This document shows positions 26,129 through 33,127 of a DNA stretch of 64,000 bases, piece after piece; within the stretch, counting starts at the first letter, position 1; every line of letters begins with the position of its first letter. This stretch comes from Saprospiraceae bacterium (GTDB taxonomy: Bacteria > Bacteroidota > Bacteroidia > Chitinophagales > Saprospiraceae): NCBI GenBank assembly GCA_022841745.1, contig JALHQW010000014.1, positions 62,001-126,000 of the forward strand, read 5' to 3'. The notes beneath the pieces are model-generated. The model was not told the DNA's origin. It did no database searches and worked only from the letters and a program-made list of their open reading frames with translations. The position numbers and the translations under genes are program-made.

Positions 26129-27025
26129 TTACCAAAGCGGCACTGGGTATTTTCCCTGCTTGGTCATCTCCGCAAAAGCCGCCTGCACCGTTTCCTTGTC
26201 CTCCCGGTAAGTAACTCCATACCATTTCTCGTCGTTGGGCAGCACCTCGAAGCTGGCCGTGCCGCTGTTGATGAGGTCGTTGGCGTAACTGGAGATGTAG
26301 AATTCAGCCTTGGGGTTTGCGGCGTTCGCCGCAACGAAGTCATTGAAGCCAACTTGCAGCAGTTCGAAAATATGCGGATGGAAACCCCAGATATTCATCG
26401 AAACGAGGGCACTGGCGTCAAGTGGCGTCTTGCCGTTTTCACCACTGTGAAAAATGCCGTCTGCTGTCTCTTCGATGCCCGTGCATTCGGTAACAGTGCG
26501 CAGGAGGTTGTTTTCGTCCATCGAACAGACGCCACGGGACACGGCCCCGTTTTCCGAAAGGGTATTTTTCAACACATAGCCCACCATTGCATAATTCGTT
26601 GGCTTGCAATGAGCTGAGAGGAAATCGGCCATTTTCTCAAAACCCGAATAGCCGTAGAAATCGTCGGCGTTGATGGCCACGAACGGCTCGTGTACCACGT
26701 CCTTTGCCACCAGCACGGCATGGCCCGTGCCCCAGGGCTTGGCCCGCTCCACCTGTCCTTCCACCGCTGGTACGTAGGTGTCCGGGCCTTGGAAGGCGTA
26801 TTCTACCTGCACCTTGCCCTCCCAGCGGCTGCCGATTTTATCCTTGAACTCCTGCTCGAAGTCCCGCCGTATGACGAACACCACCTTGCCGAAGCCCGCC
26901 TTAATAGCATCGTAAATCGAGTAGTCCATGATGGCTTCGCCAGCTTGGCCGACCTCGTCAAGTTGTTTCAGGCCACCGTAGCGGCTGCCCATTCCTGCGG
27001 CAAGTATGAGTAGTGTGGGTTTCAT
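26129..27025 (-). CDS. Sugar-phosphate nucleotidyltransferase family protein
   Basis: This 298-residue protein starts MKPTLLILAAGMGSRYGGLKQ, the nucleotide-binding signature of NTP-transferases (LAAGxGSRxGGxKQ). VAINADDFYG supplies the metal-binding Asp residues. The members are UDP/dTDP-sugar pyrophosphorylases and related enzymes; the specific sugar is not determined by what is visible. The ATG at 27025 is used rather than 27034 to keep the signature near the N-terminus. A TATGTTTG promoter lies 59 nt upstream (minus strand), followed by a GTAAAAA repeat. Confidence 0.75.
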   Translation of the reverse strand: MKPTLLILAAGMGSRYGGLKQLDEVGQAGEAIMDYSIYDAIKAGFGKVVFVIRRDFEQEFKDKIGSRWEGKVQVEYAFQGPDTYVPAVEGQVERAKPWGTGHAVLVAKDVVHEPFVAINADDFYGYSGFEKMADFLSAHCKPTNYAMVGYVLKNTLSENGAVSRGVCSMDENNLLRTVTECTGIEETADGIFHSGENGKTPLDASALVSMNIWGFHPHIFELLQVGFNDFVAANAANPKAEFYISSYANDLINSGTASFEVLPNDEKWYGVTYREDKETVQAAFAEMTKQGKYPVPLW

Positions 27026-27033
27026 TTTAATCA

Positions 27034-27067
27034 AGTAAAAAGTAAAAAGGTTAAAGTAAAAAGTAGC
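27034..27067. repeat. GTAAAAA heptamer repeat
   Basis: GTAAAAA GTAAAAA GGTTAAA GTAAAAA units lie in the 5' leader of the nucleotidyltransferase gene, 9 nt from its ATG. Confidence 0.65.
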
Positions 27068-27083
27068 GGTCTCCTTGGGGGCG

Positions 27084-27091
27084 CAAACATA
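27084..27091 (-). promoter_or_regulatory. -7 element TATGTTTG (minus)
   Basis: Plus-strand CAAACATA, 59 nt upstream of the nucleotidyltransferase ATG at 27025. The repeat at 27034 lies within the transcribed leader. Confidence 0.45.
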
Positions 27092-27104
27092 GTAGTTTTT
27101 GTTG

Positions 27105-27140
27105 CTCTCACTTTCTCACTTCTCTCACTTTCTCACCCTC
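27105..27140. repeat. GTGAGAAA-type short repeat forming the end of bcp
   Basis: On the minus strand, GAGAAAGTGAGAGAAGTGAG units encode the last residues of Bcp (GEKVREVRK) and continue past its stop codon. Confidence 0.55.
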
Positions 27141-27587
27141 TAAAATCTGTTCCACATGCCGCTTCGACTCCACCGGGTAAATGACCCGCTCAATGACGCC
27201 TTTTTTATCAATGATGAAACTGGTGCGCAGCAGCCCGTCATATTCCCTGCCAAATAGCACCTTCGGCCCCCAAACGCCGTAGGCTTTGATGATTTTAAGG
27301 TCTTCGTCCATGAGCAGCGGAAAGGGGAGGCTGTGTTTTTTGATAAAACCTTGGTGTTTTTTGGCGCTGTCAGGGCTGACGCCGAGGAGTTCGAAGCCCG
27401 CACTGCGAAGCGCCCCATAGCCATCCCGCAGGTTGCAGGCTTCCACGGTGCAGGTCTCTGTGTTGTCGGCAGGGTAAAAGAACAGGATGAGCTTTTTGCC
27501 CTTAAAATCGGAGAGGGAAACTGGGTTACCCTGCTCGTCAGTCGTCTTGAACTTGGGGGCTTTGTCGCCCGGTTTTAGGTTCGTCAT
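27108..27587 (-). CDS. bcp: Thioredoxin-dependent peroxiredoxin, Bcp/PrxQ type
   Basis: The 159-residue thiol peroxidase reduces hydroperoxides using thioredoxin. FYPADNTETCTVEAC contains the peroxidatic Cys46 and, five residues on, Cys51, the resolving pattern of atypical 2-Cys PrxQ/Bcp. The usual TPGCT is here TETCT, so Pro-Gly before the cysteine is replaced by Glu-Thr. The rest fits (FELLGVSPDSAKKHQGF, YDGLLRTSFIIDKKG). The C-terminal nine residues come from a short tandem repeat that runs on past the stop. It is divergent from purD. Confidence 0.88.
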   Translation of the reverse strand: MTNLKPGDKAPKFKTTDEQGNPVSLSDFKGKKLILFFYPADNTETCTVEACNLRDGYGALRSAGFELLGVSPDSAKKHQGFIKKHSLPFPLLMDEDLKIIKAYGVWGPKVLFGREYDGLLRTSFIIDKKGVIERVIYPVESKRHVEQILEGEKVREVRK

Positions 27588-27624
27588 TGGTCAATTGTCG
27601 TTGCCGTAGGCATGCATGGGCGTT

Positions 27625-27743
27625 TGTCCAGCTTTGCCGCCGTTTTTGTCATCGTAAAACGAACTGTCTTCGCCATGAGGGAAGTTACGTTTGCCCGTAC
27701 AACGTGGACAGGTCTTTTCAAGATGACAAAAGCGGCGTGGACA
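27625..27743. repeat. Diverged copy of the 38-bp-arm palindromic element
   Basis: Outer arms GTCCA...TTTTGTCATC and GATGACAAAAGCGGCGTGGAC are complementary. The internal CGCCATGAGGG and the GACAGGTCTTTTCAAGATGACAAA end match the copy at 12457-12560. The inner part has decayed. It lies in the 302-bp gap between divergent bcp and purD. Confidence 0.65.
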
Positions 27744-27843
27744 GCAATAAAAAGCCACAGCGTAAAAAACAGGCTTTCCAAGGATTGGTTGTGATGATTT
27801 TCATCAAAAACCTGCACCCGACCCTGCTTTTCCATTAGCGCCA

Positions 27844-27851
27844 TATCTTTG
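27844..27851 (+). promoter_or_regulatory. -7 element TATCTTTG upstream of purD
   Basis: Perfect TAnnTTTG, 38 nt before the purD ATG and just before the CAATCAC heptamers. Confidence 0.55.
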
Positions 27852-27856
27852 CCCAC

Positions 27857-27887
27857 CCAATCACCAATCACCAATCACCAATCACGA
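27857..27887. repeat. CAATCAC heptamer repeat
   Basis: Four consecutive CAATCAC units separate the TATCTTTG promoter from the purD start codon. Confidence 0.85.
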
Positions 27888-27889
27888 AT

Positions 27890-29161
27890 ATGAAAATCCT
27901 ACTCCTCGGCGGCGGCGGCAGGGAACACGCCTTCGCTTGGAAGCTCAGCCAGAGCAAGCACTGCACCAAGCTCTACATTGCCCCCGGCAACCCTGGCACG
28001 GCGCAACATGGCGAGAACGTGCCCATTGACCCCGAAAACAACGCTGCCGTAGCGGATTTTGTGGAACAAAAAGGCATCGAAATGGTGGTGGTCGGGCCGG
28101 AGGCGCCGCTTGTGAACGGCGTCTGGAACTACTTGCGCCGCTACCGCAGCACCTCCCACGTGGCCGTCATTGGGCCGTCCATGCAGGGGGCGAAGCTGGA
28201 AGGCAGCAAGGCGTACGCCAAGAAGTTCATGCAGGATTTCAAGATACCGACCGCTGGTTATCGAGAGTTTTTTGCGACGAAAAGCACGCTGGCGCTCAAT
28301 TTCCTTCGGAAAAAAGCGACCCTACCCATCGTGCTAAAGGCAGACGGATTGGCTGCTGGCAAGGGCGTCGTCATCTGCCAAGAGCGGGACGAGGCCGTGG
28401 CGGAGATGGCGGCTATGCTCGACGGAAAGTTTGGCACCTCCAGCCGAAAGGTCGTGGTGGAGGAGTTCCTCAGCGGCATCGAGTTCAGCGTTTTTGTGCT
28501 AACGGACGGCGATTCGTACCAGATTTTGCCCGTGGCAAAGGACTACAAGCGCATCGGCGAGGGCGATACCGGGCCGAACACGGGCGGCATGGGGGCAGTA
28601 TCCCCACCCCCTTTTGTGGATGCTACGATGATGAAAAAAGTGGAGGAACGCATCATCAAGCCGACCATTGCTGGGCTGAAAAAACGGAAAATCGAGTACC
28701 AAGGCTTTATTTTCATCGGTCTGATAAAAGTTGGCAACGAGCCTTTTGTGATTGAATACAACGTACGCATGGGCGACCCCGAGACGGAGGTCGTGCTGCC
28801 CCGCCTGAAAAACGACCTCGTGGAGCTGTTCATGGCCGTGCGTGACCGCCGCCTTAGTGAGGTGAAAATCGAGGTGGACGAGCGGGCAGCCACGACCATC
28901 ATCCTTGCCAGCGGAGGCTATCCAGGCGATTACCCCAAGGGCAAGGCCATCACCGGATTGGACAAAACAGAAGGCAGCATCGTCTTCCATGCTGGCACAA
29001 AAGCCATTGACGGTCAATTGGTTACAAGCGGCGGACGGGTTATGGCGGTGACTTCTTTGGGCAAAAATTTCCGGGAGGCGCTGGCGGTTTCCAACAAGAA
29101 TGCCAAGGCGATTGAGTTTGATGGGAAGTATTTTAGGGGGGATATTGGATTTGATTTATAA
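27890..29161 (+). CDS. purD: Phosphoribosylamine--glycine ligase
   Basis: The 423-residue ATP-grasp enzyme makes glycinamide ribonucleotide, step 2 of purine synthesis. MKILLLGGGGREHAFAWKL is the PurD N-terminal signature. ATP-grasp motifs follow: VLKADGLAAGKGVVIC, EEFLSGIEFSVF, and NTGGMGAVSPPPF; the metal-binding region is YNVRMGDPETEVVLPRL. Length is normal. Transcription probably starts at TATCTTTG (27844). The next genes are a toxin-antitoxin module; no other pur gene is nearby. Confidence 0.95.
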   Translation: MKILLLGGGGREHAFAWKLSQSKHCTKLYIAPGNPGTAQHGENVPIDPENNAAVADFVEQKGIEMVVVGPEAPLVNGVWNYLRRYRSTSHVAVIGPSMQGAKLEGSKAYAKKFMQDFKIPTAGYREFFATKSTLALNFLRKKATLPIVLKADGLAAGKGVVICQERDEAVAEMAAMLDGKFGTSSRKVVVEEFLSGIEFSVFVLTDGDSYQILPVAKDYKRIGEGDTGPNTGGMGAVSPPPFVDATMMKKVEERIIKPTIAGLKKRKIEYQGFIFIGLIKVGNEPFVIEYNVRMGDPETEVVLPRLKNDLVELFMAVRDRRLSEVKIEVDERAATTIILASGGYPGDYPKGKAITGLDKTEGSIVFHAGTKAIDGQLVTSGGRVMAVTSLGKNFREALAVSNKNAKAIEFDGKYFRGDIGFDL

Positions 29162-29188
29162 AAATCAAAAACATTCCATTTGGATGCT

Positions 29189-29196
29189 TATTTTTG
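29189..29196 (+). promoter_or_regulatory. -7 element TATTTTTG
   Basis: TAnnTTTG match 14 nt upstream of the antitoxin ATG at 29211, in a short AT-rich stretch. Confidence 0.45.
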
Positions 29197-29210
29197 AAAA
29201 AAAAAGTAAA

Positions 29211-29393
29211 ATGTTAGTCAAAGAAAAAGTAATAGAAGCAATTCAATCACTACCTCATCAATTTTCAATTGATGATGTAATGGAGAAATTGATAGTCCTG
29301 GAAAAAGTTGAAATTGGCTTGAAGCAAGTCGAGGAAGGAAAGGTACTTTCAACCCAAGAGGCCAAAGAAAAAATGAAGAAATGGCTTCAGTAA
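29211..29393 (+). CDS. Antitoxin of a ParE-type module
   Basis: The 60-residue helical protein starts MLVKEKVIEAIQSLPHQFSI and ends GKVLSTQEAKEKMKKWLQ. The VLSTQEAKEKMKKWL tail is typical of small Bacteroidota antitoxins that precede RelE/ParE toxins. It overlaps the toxin start by 13 nt. The ATG at 29211 is chosen over 29100, which lies inside purD, and follows a TATTTTTG element. It should bind and neutralise the downstream toxin and repress the operon (inference). AT content is higher than in purD. Confidence 0.7.
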   Translation: MLVKEKVIEAIQSLPHQFSIDDVMEKLIVLEKVEIGLKQVEEGKVLSTQEAKEKMKKWLQ

Positions 29394-29689
29394 ATTGGAC
29401 ATTTCAAGCTTTGTCTGATATGGCTGATATTGCTGAATATCATGACCAAAAATCTGAGAAATACTCGAAGTTTTTGACTATCCGATTCTTCGAACGAGGT
29501 GAGCAACTCGAAAAATTCCCGTTCATGGGGCGAGTCCTTCCCGAAAGCAATTTGAAATCTATCCGAGAAATCATCGTTGAGAATTATAGAGTGATATACT
29601 CGGCTTCTTCTCCTGACAAAGTAAATATTCTCGCCATCAGGCATTCTTCCATACCACTTACCAATTTCACCATTGAAATTGATGTCTAA
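29381..29689 (+). CDS. ParE/RelE-superfamily toxin
   Basis: The 102-residue protein fits the ParE/RelE fold. It opens with VNWTFQALSDMADIAEYH and then the helix KYSKFLTIRFFERGEQL. The core is KFPFMGRVLPE with SIREIIVENYRVIYSAS, and NILAIRHSS makes up the final strand. Members inhibit DNA gyrase or the ribosome; the sequence does not say which. It overlaps the antitoxin by 13 nt, and the downstream GHMP kinase gene begins inside its last codons, suggesting co-transcription. Confidence 0.8.
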   Translation: MASVNWTFQALSDMADIAEYHDQKSEKYSKFLTIRFFERGEQLEKFPFMGRVLPESNLKSIREIIVENYRVIYSASSPDKVNILAIRHSSIPLTNFTIEIDV

Positions 29690-30659
29690 CCATTTCCACG
29701 CCCACGGCAAACTCCTCCTCACCGCCGAGTACTTCGTGCTGGATGGTGCACTGGCGCTGGCGCTGCCCGTGCGGTTGGGACAATCATTGGATTTACGATT
29801 TACGATTTACGATTTACGATTGGGGGGCACAGCATCGCTTCACTGGCGCAGCTTGGACGAGAAGGGCGAGTGTTGGTTCGAGGCAAAGTTTGACCCTGAA
29901 AACTTCGACTTCTCAGAAGCCACCGACCCCGCCATTGCGGAGCGCCTCCAAAAAATCCTGCAAGAAGCCCGCAAGCTGAACCCTACATTTTTGCACGGCC
30001 CTGACTGCCAACTGCCAACTGCCAACTGCCAACTGGACTTCCCCCGCCTTTGGGGACTTGGCACTAGCAGCACCCTCATTTATTTGGTGGCAAAATGGGC
30101 GGAAATTGACCCCTTCGAGTTGTCCGCACGCACCTTTGGCGGCTCTGGTTACGACATCGCCTGCGCTGGGGCGGATGGCCCGATTCTCTACCGATTGGAA
30201 AATGGAAAGCCGCATTTCGAGCGCTGCGGCTTCAATCCACCGTTTCGCAACTCGCTGTACTTCATCTATTTAGGCCAAAAACAAGACAGCCGGGAGGGGA
30301 TAAAAAATTACAGATTGCGGATTGCGAAATCGAAGATTCACTTCAGTAATTGCGGATTGGGGGCGCAGGAAACAGTTGACAAGGTGTCGGATTTGACGAA
30401 GCAGTTTTTGGCTGTGCAAACGCTGGCCGAGTTTGAGGAACTAATTCGGGAACATGAGGCAATGGTAGCGGAAACGATTGGCTTGCAACGGGCTAAGTCT
30501 TTGTTTTTCAACGACTTCTGGGGAGAGGTGAAGTCGCTCGGCGCATGGGGCGGCGACTTCGTGCTGGCCACCAGCGGCCGTTCGGTGGAAGAAACCCGCC
30601 GCTATTTCAACGAAAAGGGCTTCGAGGTGTTCTTGCCTTTTGACGAACTGGTGCTGTAA
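29682..30659 (+). CDS. GYDIA-family GHMP kinase
   Basis: The 325-residue protein has the GHMP kinase start HAHGKLLLTAEYFVLDG, the ATP-binding WGLGTSSTLI and the GSGYDIACAGADGP motif that names the GYDIA family in Bacteroidota, with C-terminal LATSGRS. It probably phosphorylates a mevalonate-pathway or related small molecule (family inference). Three short repeats lie in frame inside it: TTACGAT units (29791-29821), CCAACTG units (30004-30036) and GATTGCG units (30309-30360). All look like insertions between conserved motifs. The ATG at 29682 (MSNHF) is preferred over 29673; both overlap the toxin gene. Confidence 0.8.
   Translation: MSNHFHAHGKLLLTAEYFVLDGALALALPVRLGQSLDLRFTIYDLRLGGTASLHWRSLDEKGECWFEAKFDPENFDFSEATDPAIAERLQKILQEARKLNPTFLHGPDCQLPTANCQLDFPRLWGLGTSSTLIYLVAKWAEIDPFELSARTFGGSGYDIACAGADGPILYRLENGKPHFERCGFNPPFRNSLYFIYLGQKQDSREGIKNYRLRIAKSKIHFSNCGLGAQETVDKVSDLTKQFLAVQTLAEFEELIREHEAMVAETIGLQRAKSLFFNDFWGEVKSLGAWGGDFVLATSGRSVEETRRYFNEKGFEVFLPFDELVL
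29791..29821. repeat. TTACGAT heptamers in frame inside the GHMP kinase
   Basis: Four tandem TTACGAT-type heptamers encode LRFTIYDLRL, about residues 37-47, between the first strand and the rest of the N-domain. Confidence 0.85.
30004..30036. repeat. CCAACTG heptamers in frame inside the GHMP kinase
   Basis: Four to five TGCCAAC heptamers encode CQLPTANCQLPTANC (7-residue period), about residues 108-119, just before the ATP-binding motif. Confidence 0.85.
30309..30360. repeat. GATTGCG units in frame inside the GHMP kinase
   Basis: GATTGCGGATTGCG and a later ATTGCGGATTG frame the segment coding NYRLRIAKSKIHFSNCGL, about residues 210-227. Confidence 0.65.
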
Positions 30660-30678
30660 CACGGTCTGCCAGACCGTG
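30660..30678. repeat. Palindrome CACGGTCTGCCAGACCGTG
   Basis: A perfect 8-bp stem directly after the GHMP kinase stop. It is related to the downstream 30-bp palindromic units and may stop transcription. Confidence 0.7.
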
Positions 30679-30723
30679 CTTCCGCACTTCCCAATTAACC
30701 TGACGCTTATTTGCAAACGGAAA

Positions 30724-30811
30724 TGCACGGACTGGCAGTCCGTGTTACAGCACTGCACGGACTGGCAGTCCGTGTTACAGCACTGCACGGACTGGCAGTC
30801 CGTGTTACATT
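30724..30811. repeat. Three 30-bp units with palindrome CACGGACTGGCAGTCCGTG
   Basis: Units begin at 30724, 30754 and 30784 and are nearly identical. Each contains an 8-bp perfect stem with loop GGC, followed by TTACAGCACTG. The last unit ends at the start codon of the reductase (30812). Confidence 0.9.
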
Positions 30812-31567
30812 ATGTGGCACAACGGAATCATCAGAAAAATAGAAGATGCCTCGCCAACCACCAAGCGATTCTGGCTGGAGGTAGAAGGCGCTGAACGCTT
30901 CGACTTCAAGGCAGGGCAGTTCATCACCATGGACCTGCCCATCGGCGAGCGGCGCAACCAGCGCTGGCGCAGTTACTCCATTGCCAGTGCGCCGCCCTTT
31001 AGTGAGGGGGTGACTTTGAGTCACCCCCTCACTATTGCGCCGAATCAGCTGGAGCTCTGCATCGTCCACCTCGATGGCGGCTTGGCCACCAACTGGCTGT
31101 TCAACGAAGCCCCCATTGGCACGGCCATCAAATTCAAGGGGCCAGACGGCAATTTTGTACTGCCAGCAACGATTGAGCATGAATTGGTGATGGTCTGCAC
31201 GGGCACGGGCGTAGCGCCATTCCGCAGCATGATTTGGGATATTTTCCATCGGAAAATCCCACACAAGGGCATCCACCTTATCTTCGGCACCCGCACGGCG
31301 GTTGGGGCTTTGTACCAAAAAGAATTTGAGGAATTGGCGGAAAAAATGCCTGGATTTCGCTACTCCGTGGCCCTGTCGAGGGAGGAAAAAGCGGGCTATC
31401 ACCACGGCTACGTCCACGATATTTACCAAACAGCATACGCCGAAAAGCGCCCCGACCGCACCTTCTACCTCTGTGGCTGGACGATGATGGTGGACGATGC
31501 AGTGGCTAATTTAATCATGGGCATGGGCTACGAGCGGGGGCAGGTGAAGTATGAATTGTATGGATAA
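30812..31567 (+). CDS. Ferredoxin--NAD(P)H reductase-type flavoprotein
   Basis: This 251-residue FAD-dependent oxidoreductase resembles ferredoxin-NADP reductase. AGQFITMDLP and RSYSIASAP bind FAD. GTGVAPFRSM binds NAD(P), and HLIFGTRTAVGALYQKEFE with FYLCGWTMMVDDA complete the nucleotide domain. It transfers electrons between NAD(P)H and ferredoxin or flavodoxin. A perfect 35-nt palindrome (31000-31034) encodes FSEGVTLSHPLT just after the FAD motif and looks like an in-frame insertion. Three palindromic 30-bp units occupy the leader up to the ATG. Confidence 0.85.
   Translation: MWHNGIIRKIEDASPTTKRFWLEVEGAERFDFKAGQFITMDLPIGERRNQRWRSYSIASAPPFSEGVTLSHPLTIAPNQLELCIVHLDGGLATNWLFNEAPIGTAIKFKGPDGNFVLPATIEHELVMVCTGTGVAPFRSMIWDIFHRKIPHKGIHLIFGTRTAVGALYQKEFEELAEKMPGFRYSVALSREEKAGYHHGYVHDIYQTAYAEKRPDRTFYLCGWTMMVDDAVANLIMGMGYERGQVKYELYG
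31000..31034. repeat. Perfect palindrome inside the reductase gene
   Basis: A 16-bp perfect stem with a TTG loop (left arm TAGTGAGGGGGTGACT). It is in frame and splits the FAD-binding region. Confidence 0.85.
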
Positions 31568-31573
31568 ATACCT

Positions 31574-31581
31574 TATTTTTG
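31574..31581 (+). promoter_or_regulatory. -7 element TATTTTTG
   Basis: TAnnTTTG match 15 nt before the antitoxin ATG at 31597, in the 30-nt gap after the reductase. Confidence 0.45.
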
Positions 31582-31596
31582 TTCAAAACTTAGGAA

Positions 31597-31821
31597 ATGG
31601 GACAACAATCAGGACTTAGCAATATACAGCTTGAACTGCTGAAACTTTATGGCAACAATGTTTCAGAACAGCAGCTATTTGACATCAGAATGCTGTTGGC
31701 CCGGTATTTTGCGGAGCAAGCCACTACTGCCATGGACAAGGTTTGGAAGGAAAAAAACCTAACAGAACAGGACATGATAAACTGGACCAATGAGCACAAC
31801 CGCCGTAAAAATCGTCCTTGA
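31597..31821 (+). CDS. Antitoxin of a PIN-type pair (partner toxin broken)
   Basis: The 74-residue helical protein begins MGQQSGLSNIQLELLKLYGN and has a C-terminal LTEQDMINWTNEHNRRKNRP. Short proteins of this type precede PIN toxins in Bacteroidota. It overlaps the toxin reading frame by 32 nt. The antitoxin frame is intact while the toxin carries a premature stop, the order of loss expected for a decaying toxin-antitoxin pair. It is unrelated in sequence to the antitoxin at 20178. Confidence 0.65.
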   Translation: MGQQSGLSNIQLELLKLYGNNVSEQQLFDIRMLLARYFAEQATTAMDKVWKEKNLTEQDMINWTNEHNRRKNRP

Positions 31822-32230
31822 TACCAATATCCTTGTTGCGATAATTGGTAAGAATTCTCCTTTCCGCTGGATTTTCGATTGTATCGTGGACGGACGAATT
31901 GCACTTTGTGTCACCACAGAAATCCTGCTCGAATATCGGGAAATCATGTAACAAAAAAACGGGAGTGAAGTCGCTGAGAATGTTTTGAACTTGATAGCCA
32001 TTCTGCCTTTTACCGAAAAAATCAATGTGTTCTTTAACTTTCATTTAATCTCAAAAGACGAAGACGACAACAAATACGTGGATTGCGCTGTTGCTTCAAA
32101 CGCAGTTTGCTTGGTTTCCAACGACCGCCATTTTCAAGAAGTAAAAAAAGTTACCTTTCCTCAAGTTAATATACTTACCTTGATGGAGTTTGAAGACCAG
32201 TACAAACCTGTTTTAATCAAAAACAACTGA
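31790..32230 (+). pseudogene. PIN toxin with an in-frame nonsense codon
   Basis: From ATG 31790 the frame reads VKIVLDTNILVAIIG and continues with PIN features to LLEYREIM. There a TAA (31949-31951) interrupts it at codon 54. The same frame continues without shift through GSEVAENVLNLIAIL and DEDDNKYVDCAVASNAVCLVSNDRHF to a stop at 32230, so the full protein would be 146 residues. A single base change, for example GAA to TAA, explains it. The truncated product would lack the later catalytic acids. A sequencing error cannot be excluded. Confidence 0.8.
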
Positions 32231-32234
32231 ATCA

Positions 32235-32843
32235 ATGAATACCGCCACCGCATCGCCCGTCATGCTCTATACCGAGCAGACGCCCAACCCAGAAAGCCTG
32301 AAATTCGTGACCAACCGCATGCTCTATCGGGGCACTGCCGACTTCCGGGAGGAGACCCTCGCACGGGAATGGTCGCCATTGGCCGCCCACCTTTTCGACC
32401 AGCCGTTCGTGAAGGGGGTTTATATCACCAACAACTTCGTGAGCATCACCAAGGAGTTCAACTACGAATGGGCAGACATCATGCTCAAGTTGAAGGATTT
32501 GATTAAAAAATACGTGGAGGATGGCGGCGAAGTCATCAAAGACGGCTTTGCGGATGCCATGCAAAAACTGGATGCTGAGCGTGTTGGCGAACAGTTCAGT
32601 GGCGAGGACGGCGAACTGGCGCAGCGCATCAAAGACCTGATTGACACCTACGTGAAGCCTGCCGTGGAAATGGACGGCGGCAATATCGAGTTCCAACGCT
32701 ACGACAAGGGCACGGTCTATGTGCAGATGCAAGGCTCGTGCAGCGGCTGCCCATCCAGCACCGTGACGCTGAAATCCGGCATCGAAGGCATGCTAAAGCG
32801 CATGGTACCGGAGGTGCAGGAGGTGGTGCAGGAGATGGGTTAA
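32235..32843 (+). CDS. NifU-family iron-sulfur scaffold protein (Nfu type)
   Basis: The 202-residue protein joins an N-terminal Nfu_N domain (about 8-95; YTEQTPNPESLKFV is its hallmark) to a C-terminal NifU-like domain. The latter has the CSGC motif (Cys169 and Cys172) that holds a [4Fe-4S] cluster between two subunits. It delivers clusters to target enzymes in the cytoplasm (family knowledge). The gene starts 5 nt after the PIN pseudogene and is followed by two TGGGCAG-type repeats. Confidence 0.9.
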   Translation: MNTATASPVMLYTEQTPNPESLKFVTNRMLYRGTADFREETLAREWSPLAAHLFDQPFVKGVYITNNFVSITKEFNYEWADIMLKLKDLIKKYVEDGGEVIKDGFADAMQKLDAERVGEQFSGEDGELAQRIKDLIDTYVKPAVEMDGGNIEFQRYDKGTVYVQMQGSCSGCPSSTVTLKSGIEGMLKRMVPEVQEVVQEMG

Positions 32844-32846
32844 AAA

Positions 32847-32879
32847 AGTTGGCAGTTCGACAGTTGGCAGTGGGCAGTC
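32847..32879. repeat. TGGCAGT heptamer repeat
   Basis: TTGGCAGTTCGACAG and TTGGCAGTGGGCAGT units begin 4 nt after the NifU-like stop. A second copy follows at 32933. Confidence 0.7.
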
Positions 32880-32932
32880 GGGGGCTGCTAATATTGCCAT
32901 TGCTTCGTTGAACGGCCATTGATACAAATAGA

Positions 32933-32967
32933 AAGTTGGCAGTTCGACAGTGGGCAGTGGGCAGTCA
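32933..32967. repeat. TGGGCAG heptamer repeat, second copy
   Basis: Nearly the same sequence as 32847-32879 (TTGGCAGTTCGACAG, then TGGGCAG units) on the same strand. The two enclose about 50 nt with no other feature. Confidence 0.7.
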
Positions 32968-33127
32968 GCGACTACCATGCGGCAAAAGGCGCTGTAGTAT
33001 TGCAATGAAATAAAAAGGCAAAACTGGGGTGACCCGCTTTTGCCTTTTTGTTTTGAGGTAAACCAATGGTTATTAACTAACTTTCCCCCGTCATTGCCGG
33101 GCACGGCACACCCTAAATTTCATCGAG

